Positions 1 to 12,884 of a stretch of DNA of 64,000 bases are shown in pieces. Made by a program: the position numbers and the translations under genes. The notes under the pieces were generated by a model that saw only the letters and a list, made by a program, of their open reading frames with translations, did not search any database and was not told where the DNA came from. Where the stretch lies: the NCBI GenBank assembly GCA_030549335.1, contig CM060190.1:72244118-72308117 (forward strand), written 5' to 3'. Source of the DNA: Pontederia crassipes (taxonomy: Eukaryota; Streptophyta; Magnoliopsida; Commelinales; Pontederiaceae). The stretch's first letter is position 1. Every line of letters starts with the position of its first letter.

Positions 1-300
1 TACAGCAGCAGATGCCTCGGCCAGTGTCGGGGTTTCAGGAGAAGTGGAATTAAAATGAGAAGAATGTGACCGAAAATTGCTTACAGGCCTGTGTCAGGAA
101 AAAAAAAAAGATATCGTCTTCCACTCTTCCTTCCCTTTCTTTTTTTCCCGTTTGAGATTTTCTCTCTCCTCTTGTCTTCCATACGAGAGAGAGAGAGAGA
201 GCCGAGAAGCAGATAGAGAGACAGGTCACAGGAGAGAGAAAGGTGCTGATGTGTGCGGGGCCGGTGTGTTAATATTGTAGTGACCGGTGGGAGAAAGGGA
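1..300. other. Possible leader or promoter of a gene off the left edge
   Basis: No coding region is recognisable. The minus-strand reading is rich in CT tracts, including a (GA)8 run at 185-200 on the plus strand, as in many plant 5' leaders, so this may be the 5' leader of a minus-strand gene to the left. That is inference from composition only; no splice site or start codon can be tied to a known protein. Confidence 0.2.
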
Positions 301-1315
301 TGCCAAATGCCAATAGGGTCATACTGATATTAATATAGTGAGGGGGAGAGAGAAAGTAAAGAATGAGAGATAGGATTAAATTAAAAAAAGCTGACCAAAT
401 ATAACAACACAATTAAGTTTCGGTTGACTCATATAATTAAAAATATGAACTATGAAGGTATTATATAGATTATTAATTCTTGATTTGATTTTATATGATT
501 AGAAGATTCTAGGGTCATGAGTTAGTAATTTCATAATTAATTTTTAATTTGATCATAGTTTAAGTGTAGGACGTATTTAAAGCCTTCTTTAAAGTATTGT
601 CATTTGAAAGGAGCAATATTTTCATAAATAATTTATTATCATAAAAATGAAATTAAAGAGATGAACACAAGAAAAAACGCATTGATTGGCTTGTAAATTA
701 TTTTCCATTACAAGATATCTAAATAATAATAATTTCTTCCCGATAAAATTGAGAATCGAATTTAAATTCGAGTTTAGCTTTTAATTACAAAGTTTACTCG
801 TGCTTCGGTCTTTTATGTAATTCAAACAATCTTTATTTTTTTTAGAGAGAAAACAAAATTGGGTTACAATAAATAGTTGATGGCACAAGTTTGACATCAC
901 AAAACATAAATAAAATAAAATTGAACGAGCTGCCTCATGCAATCTCTCTGCATGTATTGCAAGTAAATAATACGAGCAGCCTATGCATTTGAATGTGGAC
1001 TTTATTAAGTTATAAAAAATTAGCTATTAGAAAAAATGTTGTTTCTGGATTTATAATCTTGCTTAATGGTTGAAAACTTTAGTTTAGTTCAATCCACAAA
1101 TTATGTGTATTTCTTGTGGTCTACAAATAAAATATGTGTATTTCTTGTCAAATTCTAATTTTTATCACCTAAGCTATATCATAAGTTCATAACAATGAAA
1201 AAAGGGGCATTGTTATTTATCCCCAACAAAAATAAAAATACCCTGCTGGTCAAATGCGTCGGTGTAAGTAAAAGATTCAACCACCAAAAAAAAAATCAAA
1301 CAAAAAAAAATAAAA
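301..1315. other. AT-rich intergenic sequence, nothing recognised
   Basis: AT-rich with short homopolymers. I see no conserved coding segment, RNA gene or clear repeat in this stretch. Confidence 0.5.
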
Positions 1316-1700
1316 CGCTACAAGGAAACTGTCGAATACTAATGGCAATTAGTGTCGCAAAACATGATGACGCCATGTTGAGCCAATTGCATCCCAATAT
1401 CGATGACATTGCGTCACATAAATGAGACACTAACTACCTCCTCATCGCGTTAGTGTTACAGAAAGTCGATACTAAGTATCGTGCCATCACGTTATGGAGA
1501 TGCTACTCGCGTGAGAACGAAAAAATGCGCGATAGATTATAGCGTTGCCTGACGTCGACGTTAATTTCGCACCACAGCACATGCGACTTATGTCGACACT
1601 AACAACAGAGTTGACGTCGACACTGTGCTATATTACTTAGCATCACAACAGTTGCGATGCTAGGTATACACTAAGTAGACGCCATGCTAATTAAATATTC
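1316..1700. mobile_element. Possible decayed CACTA-type transposon end
   Basis: The stretch opens with CGCTACAAGGAAAC, close to the CACTACAAGAAAA ends common in plant CACTA transposons. It is followed by a more GC-rich region repeating short motifs such as GTCGACACTAAC and GTCGACACTGTG, and words containing GATGACGCC or GACGCCATGCT. Subterminal repeats of this kind are typical of CACTA elements. The second end was not found and no transposase is visible, so this is at best a truncated relic. Confidence 0.3.
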
Positions 1701-3120
1701 TTAATTAAATATATATATGATACCTATATTCCAACACTTATACATATATATTCCTATATTATATGTGTTACCTAAGTATATATTAATATATATAAATATA
1801 TATTACTATATGTTAACTACATTATATGTATTCCTATATCATATATATGTTACATAAATGTATTATAGATAATTTATTTTTATGTTCTTAATAATGAAAT
1901 TATGAGGGTTAAACTAAGTGACATGATTTAACGTCACTGTATAAATCTTAATTAAAAATTAGGTTAATTTCTTAAATAAATGAAATTATTCGTCTAAATT
2001 AAGGCTCCTAACAAAAACAAAAAGACAATTCCAATTCAAACCAATGGTTTTTTAAAAAAACTAAAATTAAAGTTTACTTTCGCCTTGAAATAATAATTAT
2101 AGTTGTACTCTTTCTTTTACACAATCATTAGATTGAGTAGTAGTGTTTTAACCTATTTCTATGAAGTTAATATCGGATTAAGGCTCTATTTGACAATACC
2201 AAAAACAACATTTGAAGTAGCATTTAGCTGTTGAAACGTTATTTTATTTATTTGGTTGCACACATAATTAAGTAGAGTTTAACGCTTTGAATGAAAAAAT
2301 TGAAAAGATACTTCTACTAACGTTTAACTTTTATTGTTTAGAGGTTCATATTATTTTTCTTATTATTGAAATGTATTATTTCTTTTTTAATTTATCTTAT
2401 TATTTTATAAATTTTATTTTATCACCATTCAACATTATTCCTTTTATATCTATATTTAATTAATTACAAAATATTTATTTATTAACAATGGATATAAAAA
2501 TTAATTTAATAATTAATATTTGTAGATCATGTATGAACTATATAAAATGTCTTATAAATATATTTTAAAAGAAAATTTACTTGTGAAAATTTATTTTATT
2601 TCATTGAGATATTAATTATTTATTTATTAAATTTTAATACAATTTGTATAACGATTGAATTGAATAATTTATTGTATATCTAATTATGTCATTTTATATT
2701 CATATGCTAATTTCACCGTTAAGTTTATCAAATGTTTATTTATTAATATCTTAAATGAATCGCTAATCGTTAATCATCAGTCGCTATCTACTATCCACTA
2801 TTCAAACTGCTATCCGCTCGTTAAATTGCTATCTGCAACATAGCCTAAATGTGATACTATATTAATTTGATATAGTTCATCCAAAAATTGAGTCTTATAG
2901 TTTGTTTTTAAACATTTTACTTAACAAAAGTAACTAAATACTTTTTTCTCTTTGAAATAAAAATAAAATGATATTTATTTTATATTTAAATTTTTTTACG
3001 TGAAAAAATCTATCTGAACCGAGCCGTTGGTCAAATGTGTACAATAAAATATTTTGGGAAAGAAAACAAATGTCATAATGAGAGTCAAGACATTAACCAT
3101 TAATGAACTTGTAATATTGT

Positions 3121-3121
<1 letters not shown>
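1701..3121. other. AT-rich intergenic sequence with a possible MITE at 2185-2845
   Basis: No gene is recognisable. Positions 2185-2845 begin with AGGCTCTATTTG and end with GCAACATAGCCT, an imperfect inverted pair of the style seen in hAT-like MITEs. The arms are short and no target duplication was found, so the element call is weak. Confidence 0.3.

Positions 3122-3170
<49 letters not shown>
3122..3170. repeat. (AT)n microsatellite
   Basis: About 24 uninterrupted AT dinucleotides. A minus-strand reading through it gives a false poly-YI peptide. Length is likely to vary between individuals. Confidence 0.95.
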
Positions 3171-3173
<3 letters not shown>

Positions 3174-3828
3174 AAATAAGCACCCGCCAATGATTTACTT
3201 ATATTTGTTTTCTTTCAAGCTACGTACTTTTATTGAAAGTATATTTCTATGGAATATAAATATATCATTAAGGAAAAATTAATAGTTGATTCTCAGTTTT
3301 CACCTTGAATATAATTATATTTTTTCAATATAATTACTTTCGAACAGTAATTACGATCCAAATAAATTAGGAATGACCGGAGTTGTATGTAAATCGCTAA
3401 TTTAAGTTTTTTTTTATTTATAATTCCTTTTTAACTTGAAAACTCATCATTATTCAAAATTATTAGCATATAACAAATTCAATATTTCAATGAGAGCATA
3501 ACACATTTACAGCAAATGATTTTTCCCAAAATTTAAATCAGTTGTTCATATGAATAACCAATTTGATTAACTTTTACTTGTATTATAACAAAGCCATATT
3601 TAACAATGGAAAAGCTCCAATTTCCAAGGATACAATGATCAAACCTAAAATGAGGTGCAGTTTTCTTCTTTTTCTTTTTTTCTCTTGTTGCATTTTCTTC
3701 CATTAACATTAACTGGTGATAGCTTGTTGATAGTTGTAATTAAGTGGTGATAGTTTCTGCTAACTGATCATATTTGTATTTTAATTTAGATATCCTATTT
3801 TGTTCATAGTTTGTATGTTTATGGACTG

Positions 3829-4108
3829 TTTGGTTTTGGTGATACAAAATAATTGATAAGTTGAAATCTAATAAGTATTTTATTAACTAAAATTTATTTT
3901 TAAAAATAAATAATTACATATTTAAATAAAACTACTTATAATAATAATAATTAGTTCATTATGAATCAACTAAGTGATTTAAGTCATTCTCCTATTTATT
4001 TTTTCTGATGTATAAATAAATTTGATATCTATTTATCATTTCTTTAAAGTTAAATGTTTACAAACTAATTTATAAATTACTTATAAGCTTGGTTAAACAA
4101 GACCTTAG
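3829..4108. mobile_element. Possible hAT-like MITE
   Basis: The left side reads GGACTGTTTGGTTT. The right side reads GGTTAAACAAGACC, whose reverse complement is GGTCTTGTTTAACC. The terminal resemblance, small size and AT-rich interior fit a non-autonomous DNA transposon. No exact target duplication was found. Confidence 0.35.
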
Positions 4109-4626
4109 TAAGGTAATTAAACTTAATCAGTTAAGTGACGGATACATCTTATTTAAATTTTCTGCAAATAAAATCTAAATCACGACCTTTATAGATTTTG
4201 TCATTTCTTAGATCATGAACGGCCCGTATTATGAGCCTGTTAAAAGGATCCTCTAAATCTATTTACCGAAAAAAAAGATCCTCTAAATCTAAGTTATGTA
4301 ACCTGACAAAAACTAACATAAAAACGGCTCCTTTGTCTTCTTTTTTTTTTAATTTCAGTAGTTGTTATTATCTTGTCAGAAATTGGGGGGTGGCGTTGCA
4401 TTAACAGACCGCGACAGTTAGTGGCATCTTGTTGTGCTCTGTGTCCCCTTCTTTTCTTTTCTTTTATTTTATTTATATTCTCGCTTCTTCTTCTCCATCT
4501 CCCAACCTGTTTCTCTCTCTCTCCCTCTCCCCGCCTCCCTCGGGGACTTGCTCTCGCCCTTTGTCCTCTTCCTTTCCACTCCCTCTTGGATCTCCCGGAC
4601 GTCGAAGCATCCGTTTCCCTCCGGCC

Positions 4627-6658
4627 ATGTCGTCGGTAAGAGCTTTCCGTTCCTCGAACGCCCTTTTCTTTAATGCCGCCTTATGTATCCGTTTGATGAA
4701 TTGCTCTGCAATCTTTGGCAAAGATTGCACCTTTCTTTGTCCCAACCTGGAGGAGCCTTGAGATGCTTGCGATCGTTTTGAAAAGATGGATTCTTTTTTT
4801 CTCCTTCTGGAGCTTCTCGGGGAAATCCGATAGATATATGTTGCTCCGTACAACTTGGAGAAGAGGCAGTTGGCTGGGGATTTCTGATTAGGATATGAGG
4901 GGGAAACTAATGGGATTCGCATCCGAGGATGCAGAGGATGGTGTGAGAAAGGTTTCAGGTTTCATGCCTCACAGTATCTTCTTTTCCTGTGAGAAAGATG
5001 AACAATGGAAACATCTCATTCTTTCTTAGTAATTGTTCTCTGTGCTGCTCGAGTAGCCTTGGAGTTATTCCATAAATCAGAAATCTTCTTAATTGTTTCG
5101 TTTACTCCTCAGCTTTATGTCATATGTTCCGCGAGGAAAATGTTTGCCAAACACTGGAACATAATTAGATATTGAAATGAAAAAATAAAGTGATCACTGA
5201 TCCATTAAGAAGGTAGATCCATCAACAATGGTGTTTTGAGTACCTGCTGCTGATGGAAGCCTAAGAATAAGGGACATTGTGCTGAAGAGAAACCAGAACA
5301 GAATCCCTTTGTATAATCTTGCATAATCAGCAGCATTTTATTTTCTTGATTCTTCAAAATTATAGTAAATTAAGTGTTTTAACAATTACTTTAGTAGCCA
5401 TTTGTCATTGCTAATTCTGCAATACCTTTCCCAGAAGGATGTTATGAGATTTCCATGTTTCATTTGGTGATTGCATTAAAAGAATTCACAATTTAGGCTT
5501 GTCAATGGAATTTCATGCTCTTAGTTATAGTATTGTCTTTTAGGATCACCATGATCTAGCAATAAAATCTTATGAAATGTAGAGTATTCCTAATTTATTC
5601 TCTTTATGTCCTGCATGCAAACCTTTGTTAACATGCATGGATATATTATAGATGCATGAGTTATATGAAGGATTAAGATACATATAAGATGTTCCGACAA
5701 TTATAGTAGCTACTGATGTAAAGTTAGTAACTTCTGATAATGATGCATTCTTCTTCATCTTAAAAGAAATGATACCTTATTCTGAAGTTGATTATGACCA
5801 TTAGAGGAAGGACAAATATCACACATGCTTTTTTATTTTGTCTTTTCAGAGAAAAATCCCTTATATTAAATTGTTTGTGTCCATCCGAATGGCATACTGC
5901 ACTTTTGTAATGTGCTTATTGTTTGAAGGAACAAGAGATGACATTTACCTATAGAACTATCGGCATTGTCATGGCAGTAGCATGCTCATATTGATAAAGA
6001 AGTATAACTCAAACATTTTGCTGCCAGTAGCAGCGAAAGCTGAACTCCTTTTCCATCCTCGTGAGGTGATATCGGCTGACCTGCCAGCGAAATATCTGCC
6101 CTGTCAGACGAACATGAAACAAGAACAACTTAAGCCCTTGTATTAGTTTGGAGAAAGAATTGACCCTCTTTACTGGTTTTGAGTCTTGTTATGTATTCTC
6201 TTGTCATTTCTAAATCGCAATTCTACTATTTTCTACTGTGAGATTCAAAACCGGCCTCTGGCTCCCCTTTTGTGCAGCAGGAGAAGGGTCGTCCGCTGCC
6301 CAAATTCGGAGAGTGGGATGTCAACAATCCTGCCTCGGCCGAAGGTTTTACTGTCATCTTTAACAAAGCTCGGGATGAAAAGAAGACAAGCAGCAATTCC
6401 ACTGTGCCGCCGAGAAACGAAGTTGGTTTGAAACCAGACCCAGCATATGAGTATCCAAGGAAAAATGTATGCACACCCATCTGATTCCTCTTTCACATGA
6501 TTGCTATGATCGAAGCCTCCATGCATGTTTATCTTTGTTTCTTTATCGACATACCTTCAAATTTTCATATTTCTGAAAACACCAGGGAGTTCTCTTTTGA
6601 TCTTTGCTGACTACTTTTACAAACTTGGATACAGAGAAAATGGCTTTGCTGTGGTTGA
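4627..6658 (+). CDS. NOI-domain (RIN4-related) protein
   Basis: Coding exons: 4627-4635, 6278-6466 and 6635-6658, each bounded by GT-AG and joined in phase 0, giving 73 residues. Exon 1 encodes only M-S-S. Exon 2 carries the NOI domain, including GRPLPKFGEWDVNNPASAEG and FTVIFNKARDEK. Exon 3 ends the protein with RKWLCCG. The family comprises small proteins sharing the nitrate-induced domain of RIN4, the plasma-membrane immune regulator targeted by bacterial effector proteases. The PxFGxW motif is the type of site cut by AvrRpt2, and the terminal Cys-Cys pair is the usual palmitoylation site for membrane anchoring. The length matches the short NOI proteins rather than full RIN4, which has two NOI domains. 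The CT-rich leader lies about 4330-4626 and intron 1 is 1.64 kb. The product is clear; the physiological role is inferred from the family. Confidence 0.93.
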
Positions 6659-8065
6659 ACGCTGCTGCTCAAGCCCTGGGGCATTTGATATTTGTACAAT
6701 TTGGAGTCGAAAGCATTTCTTAAGTAGGCGTGGTCCATTAGTGGTTCTTTTCTTATGCATACGAAGAAAAGAAAGATTGTATCCGAAGCTTTATTGCCAT
6801 TTTTTTTTTCTTTCTTTGTGCCTTTGGAAACTTAGTGGTGTGATGGTACGTATAATTGGGATGTCAGAGTTATTAGGAACATAAATAAATCTCTGTAAGA
6901 TTACAAGAAGGCAATGTATACAGTACGGTACTGATGCCGTCACAGTTCTTTTCTGATTCTCTTCCCTCGGCTTTATCTTCTCCTCCGATATTTTAGCTGG
7001 ATGCATTTAGGATGCCATCATTCATTGGCCCCACCCTGCATTTACAACTCATGCACATGGAGTCGAGAATTTAAGTTTTCAAATATATATATATAATCCC
7101 CTCTTCGTCTATTTAAAAAATATAATTCAAAACAAATATAATATACAAATTTATCACATTTAAGCTCTTATATCATGTGGTCCAATACACCGGACTTTGA
7201 TTCCATTCAATTTTTTTATCACATTCGATACTTCATGATACAATTACATCACAAGTAAAATATAAAAACAAAATGATAAAAAATAAAAAATGATAGAAAG
7301 TAGAAACTAATAGTTAGCATCATAAAAGGCACAAATATAATTATATAAAAAACTATACTTGCATGATAAAATATAACCATAACATAAAACAAATCCTAAT
7401 CAACAAACTCTATATCATAAATCCTAAAACAAATTTAAATTCCATTTCTTTCGTCAAACATCCGTATAGACTAAGGCAAAATCAACGAATACAATGTCGA
7501 TCAGGCGCTAGTTATTCAAGTATTTTGACGAACGTATCTATAAGTTATAAGCACAATCAACAAGACTATGACCACTTGGAAGACTTTTTTTTGTCTAATT
7601 GGAAGGCAATTAAACACAGGAACATACAGCATGTTTTTTTAAGAGCAATGAAGTTTCAAGATTCAACATCCCGAAAGGCATTTTTATCAACAAAGAAACA
7701 AAGGGAACAAATTGTGCCAAATTAAATTTGCAATAATGTCGCCCATTGGAAAAGCCAACCAAAATCGTCAAAGACTTGTGGACCGAATTACAGAGGGAAT
7801 GAGAGCACTTAAAAACTCCGGTCCAGATAATTAACAGAATCAAAAGGGTAAAAAAAAAGTTAAAAAAAGATCTTCACTTGTACTCGGTAACTAGACAGAC
7901 GAATAAGGGCAAACGAGATTGTCAGCAACCACTCTGGTGCCAACAGAAAACATATGAAGATGATAAACTTCTACAGGAATTGGCCAACTGCAAAATTGAC
8001 TATTTGATGAACTTCCTCATTATAACATGAGCCCAAATTCTTCTATCCTCGATGTCCTAGAGAAT
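6659..8065. other. 3' regions of the NOI and eS12 genes and the AT-rich space between
   Basis: The NOI and eS12 genes converge here. The 3' untranslated parts of both probably occupy the outer few hundred bases. A 120-codon plus-strand reading frame at 7363-7725 has no recognisable domain and AT-driven composition, so I do not call it a gene. Confidence 0.5.
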
Positions 8066-9564
8066 TTATTGGCTTTTCACATATTCTTGAACTATATTAA
8101 GACCCTCAGATTCTTCACCATAATCCTGCCACAAGAAAATCAAGATGAATAATGTCAATTGAAGATTCTGATGAGAAAAAAATTAACATATTAAAATGCA
8201 AAAGTTGAATGCTTTCAGTTAATTACCTTGACAATAACACAAGAGCATCCAACTACTTTCCTAGCCTTTCCTTCAGAATCAATCTTGCATAACTGCAATT
8301 TGGTTCAACCTTTAAAAATAGAGGCAGACAGAAAAGAACTAAACCAGAACACAGTTTCATGCAATGGAATACATAAAAGAGAATGTGACAGTTACTAACC
8401 CCTGCCCACTCCCCAAGGGTCTTGGCACTTGGAACACCAATGAGATGCACATTATGGTCGTTGCACAGGGCTTTCACTAGCTTGATGTAGTCAGGCTGGT
8501 TGCAGTCCTCGGCCAGGATGCAGAGTTGCGCTGCATGCTTCTCAATTGCCTTTGCGGCTTCATGGAGCCCACGCACAAGCCCATCATGAGCCAAAGACTT
8601 CTTCAGCACGAGCTGAAGAGCAGTCATCAAATCCATGGGCTCGCCAAGTGCCGGAGTAGCTGTATCAACAACAGCATCTTCACTGTCAAAGGAAAAAGGA
8701 ATACCACATGAGACCTGATGTTCAATTAAATGACCCAGCTAACATGTGAATGCTGAAAAAATAACCATCTTAATTTCAAATAAGCATATTCTAAGCGACG
8801 CATTTTTATCTTTAATAATTTCCAAATGGAAAAAAATGCTTCATAATCAATACCATTTTTTAACAGATATTATACTACCTACTACAAAGATATGGTAATG
8901 AGTTCATAACGTTTGCGGATGCTAAGGTATTAAAGCAATCCATCGTTTAACATAAGGAATCAAATAGCAGATGGGCAGGAACTAAGATGACCTTGCAAAT
9001 TTTTCCTTTTGCTAAGTTTCCAACAGTAATCTAGTTAGCAATAATACAAGTTACTAGAACTTCATAACAATATGTTTATATCAAGTCGTCGAGAGCATTA
9101 ACCTATTGCATTGTACAGGATAATGCCCTATCACTAGAAACTGCTCAAATAAATTATTCATACCCACGCAAACCAATGTAAACAAATATGAAGAGCATAA
9201 TCCTGCATGGGAAGTATTATACTCAAGCACATTAAGTGCCAAAATTCAACTAAGATAACTCGTATGCTGCAGAATAAATTATTTGTATCACAACACATAA
9301 AATACACTATTTTAAACACAAGAAATTACGCTACCAGTGCATACTTAAATCAGTACTCCAATCCATGCAATCAAGAAAGATCATAATCTTTTCCATTCCA
9401 CACATCGAGTATTCATAAACGAAACGATACACAACAGATCGTAACCGGTAATTATATTAAAAGCACGATATAACTTTATATAAGCGATTAAGAAAAAAAG
9501 ATCAATTGCAGAATGGACGACAAGTAACAGAAAAGGGAGTGAGATCGAACACGCACGCTGCCAT
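8066..9564 (-). CDS. RPS12: 40S ribosomal protein eS12 (S12)
   Basis: Coding exons in order: 9564-9557, 8682-8400, 8292-8227 and 8125-8066. All introns are GT-AG and the joined frame gives 138 residues. The start was fixed by splicing an 8-nt first exon (ATGGCAGC) to TGAAGATGCT, giving M-A-A-E-D-A-V-V-D. The core contains MDLMTALQLVLKKSLAHDGL, AAKAIEKHAAQLCILAEDC, the L7Ae/L30e-fold signature of the family, and ends in EYVKSQ. The length equals that of other plant eS12 proteins. It sits in the beak of the 40S subunit and acts in translation. A telo-box downstream of a TATA element, typical of plant ribosomal protein genes, lies upstream. No defect is seen, so this looks like an active copy rather than a retrocopy. 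Confidence 0.97.
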
Positions 9565-9723
9565 GTCTTCCCACGATTAGATTGCGTCGAATCTGAGTTC
9601 AAAATCGATGATTTAGTCGAGAAAAAAAGGTCGCAAGTGTAGGGAAAAAAAGACGAACTATAAATGGGGTGCTCATGTAGACCATCTCACTCACCTGCTG
9701 CTCCCGCCGAAGGGTTTTTTTGT

Positions 9724-9790
9724 GATTAGGGTTTCGAATATGAAGAAATCGCGAAAAGTCGGGAGATATGTTGCATTATATATATACATG
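9724..9790 (-). promoter_or_regulatory. eS12 core promoter: TATA box and telo-box
   Basis: On the minus strand TATATATAA lies at about 9775-9787, and the telo-box AAACCCTAA at 9726-9734, about 40-50 bases further on and thus near the probable transcription start. Telo-boxes next to the start are a known hallmark of plant ribosomal protein genes. A donor-like GCAGCAG/GTGAGT at about 9690 suggests a leader intron, which is not proven. Confidence 0.6.
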
Positions 9791-9849
9791 ACGAGGAGGA
9801 GAGGTTGGGTAAATGAGCCGGGCATTTTGTATGGACGCCACCCACTTCT

Positions 9850-10990
9850 TGCTGGGCTTTGCTGAGATTAGAAATGGGATAGAAATCAAATTTAGGCGCT
9901 ATGTCAATCCTGAAACATAGTTAAGATAACCAAACCTAATTATTATGATTAATGATTAATGATTAGTTGTGTGGATATCCAAAAAGGAAAAAAATATGGA
10001 TGTATTGTTATTTTGCATTATGATATTCAATTTATTTAGGTGAATATTGCTATACTTTTTATCACAACTTCCTATTTGTCATCTCCTCCTAAATCTCAAT
10101 ATAGGTCCATAGGCTATGCGAAATTGAAAAAAAAAGAAGAAGTAATATTGTGTTGGCGATTTAGACCTAAAAAATAAACATCTTGGATTGGTGGTCCAAA
10201 TCAAATTAAGTCAAAAGAATTATTTACTCACTGATTTGGTATCATGATGGAAGTTATCAATCTTTAGTTCAGGACGCACGATATCAGACTATATTAACAT
10301 GGGTATAATGCGATGGTCCTCCCATTCATCTCCTCACGTTCGATGGAGAATCGACAGAGATGGAAAATGTTGTTTCTGGTGCCGGTTCGAGCTAGAGCGG
10401 TTCAAGCGGTGACGGGGAGGTTCTTCATCGGTGAGGTGACACTGAGCATCAGTCTTTCGATCCCATCTTTCAGTCGTCGAAGAACCCGCTGATCCACCCT
10501 TTTGCTCCTCCACCTTTGGTGAAACGTAGATGCCCAGGCCCTCAACCGCCGGAGCCAGCAGCAAGATCACCCACCAGACTCCGGCTGCGTTTGGAAGAGC
10601 TTTTCGAAGTTGCTTTTCCACACAGAAAACTTGCTTTCTGTTAATATGATGTTTGGTGAACATTCAACAATTTTACTTTTTCAGACAATTGTCTCCACGG
10701 GAAAGCAATTTTTGTATTTTTTGAAAAGCTCGCCATGGGATGCAGGCCACGAAAACAAGCTTTTTTCAAAACTTACTTTGTTAATAAGAAGATATAATGA
10801 TTTTTTACTTTTGAATAGAACATTTATTTCTTCTCTTTCGGCAAGAGTGCGGCGACACTGTTTTTGAGGTTGTGACAAGTGGCATTATGTCATGATGACA
10901 TGTGTCATTTATTTAAAATTTTAATATTTAAATCAATAATAATTTCAATTTATTTCAAATTCTAACTCATAATCTTAATATTAAAACATG
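9850..10990. other. Intergenic sequence, nothing recognised
   Basis: A GC-richer patch at about 10330-10600 has a 109-codon minus-strand frame (10334-10663) with no family I recognise. The flanks are AT-rich. It may be a fragment of a leader or a mobile element. Confidence 0.4.
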
Positions 10991-11004
10991 AGTTATTTCC
11001 TCTA

Positions 11005-11697
11005 ACCACCTTTAGACTATTGCGAATTACCACATCTAACTTCAGACTACGAATTTCATTTTTTAGATACCTAAACTATCACGATTTTTTCAATACTCCG
11101 TTATTTTTTTTTCGCATTTGTGAAAAGTTCATTATACCCCTGCTCTGAATTAAATTCTATTTTTTCATTAAAATAATATATAATATTATTATTATAAAAA
11201 TAATTGAAAAAAATACGTGGAGAGAGGGGCGCCGCCCCTCTCCTTCGCACGCAGGGGGGTCGACGATGACCCCCCCTTCTCTTTCTCGGCGCCGACGACG
11301 ACGCAAGGGGGCGGCGAACCACCCCCCTCCCCCGCCCCTCTTTCCCAGCGCCGGGAAAGAGAAAGAAGGGGAGGGGGGTGTCGCCGCCCCCTTGTGTGCG
11401 TCGTCAACAACAACGATGACGCAGGGGGTGTAGAAAGAGGGGCGCGGGGGATCGCCGCCCGCCCTATAATAATGTTATTATATATTATTTTGATGTAAAA
11501 ATAGAATTCAATTCATAACATGAGTATAATGGACTTTTTACAAATGCGAAAAATAAAAACTAACAGAGAAGTCGACGGAATTGGACGGAAGGACCAAACT
11601 GGAAAAATCGTGATAATTTAGGTACCCAAAAAATGAAGTTCATAGTCTGAGATTAGATGTGATAATTCGCGATAATTTAGGGGTGGTTAGAGAAAAT
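11005..11697. mobile_element. Long-TIR element with GC-rich core, copy 1
   Basis: The ends are inverted repeats of about 200 bp. The left arm reads TTATTTCCTCTAACCACC and the right arm reads inwards TTATTTTCTCTAACCACCCC; matching pairs continue through a shared CACATCTAA word to the TTCATTATACCCC region. Between the arms lies a very GC-rich core (about 11215-11465) built of CGCCGCCCC and CGACGACG-type words. No transposase is present, so it is non-autonomous. The superfamily is not resolved, because no clear target duplication was found. A second copy in the same orientation lies at 15585-16343. Confidence 0.75.
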
Positions 11698-12269
11698 AAT
11701 CCTAATAATAAAAAAGCTTAATAGCAGGTGTAAACTCATGATTTTGACATCATCACAGCAGACTAATTCATCATGCGTTTCTCTTCAAGCTTAAGTAATG
11801 ATGCAACCCTGTTTAACATTTTAATCTAAAACATTAACATAAGAGGTGATTTTATATAAAGAAAGTAGCCTTAATTTGGATGTTTTTTTGTGTAATATCC
11901 GGATGTGAAAATAGAAAAAAAGAACTTAAGCCACCCGCAGGTGGCCCAAGCCCACACGCACATGGCCCAAGTAGCCCACCCAACTAATGTAACCAAACAA
12001 GTGACCTAATCTACCCTCCCCTCATCACTCGGCCAAAAGCAAGTCCCCCTCCTCACTGTAGCAGCTACAGTGATCCCCAGCTACCACTCTATCTCTCTCT
12101 CAAAAATTCCATTCGGCCAACAAGGAAGGGTTTCCATTGGTGCTACAGAATGTCTCCATTTTACCTCTTGGCCCATAGCAAGCCTTATCACTCACTCTCT
12201 CTCTCTTGTGTCTTTTTACTGTAGCAACTCGTAATTAGCATGTAGGAGAGAGAAAGAAGGGATTGAAGT

Positions 12270-12594
12270 TAGAGGAAGAAGATTAATGTCAAGCTTAGCT
12301 ATTAAGATATGTTGAGGGGATCTAAATCCTTAATCATTTCTCTAATGATATTTGTGTGAATGGATTAGGGCATAAGAAACCAACTTGTGTTCTTGAAATG
12401 GATGATTAAGGCTTATGCATATTAATACTTGTAAGAGGAAGAAGATTAGTGTCAAGCTTAGCTACTAAGGTATGTTGAGGGGATCCAAACCCTTAATCAC
12501 TTCTCTAATGATATTTGTGTGAATGGATTAGGGCATGAGGAACCAACTTGTGTTCTTGAAATGGATGATTAAGGTTTATGCATATTAGTACTTG
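12270..12594 (+). repeat. Tandem duplication of about 162 bp inside the solo LTR
   Basis: Two adjacent, nearly identical units both begin GAGGAAGAAGATTA, contain GTTGAGGGGATC and CAACTTGTGTTCTTG, and end with GCATATTA and TACTTGTA. The few differences between them suggest a fairly recent duplication. Confidence 0.85.
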
Positions 12595-12884
12595 TATGTG
12601 TCATGTTTTATAAAGTTTTATGTTCTAATGCTAATCATGTTTGGAATTATGATACTCATTGTTACTTATACTAGCTCAAATAAAATGTTTTCATGCTTAT
12701 GTACATGTAAGAACTTGGATAGCATGATTAGATGCTTTATGTGAAAACCTCATCATATTTCATGATTATAATGCTAAGAATGTTAAGAAATGTCATATAT
12801 GATGTTTGGAAGCAAGTATGTGTTCAATATGTCAATGTATGCATGATTAGGAAGAAGAAGATGTAGAAGTCGAGTTTCTGTCGG

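Noticed and set aside
4473..4922. 149-codon minus-strand ORF over the NOI leader
   Set aside because: Shadow of a CT-rich leader giving Arg/Glu-rich sequence; the sense strand explains the region.
7363..7725. 120-codon plus-strand ORF as a gene
   Set aside because: No domain, AT-driven composition, and it lies in the space between two converging genes.
10334..10663. 109-codon minus-strand ORF
   Set aside because: No recognisable family, no splice or promoter context; left as unannotated GC-richer patch.
11217..11498. ORFs in the GC-rich core of the long-TIR element
   Set aside because: They exist in several frames on both strands because the core lacks AT-rich stop codons; low-complexity products.
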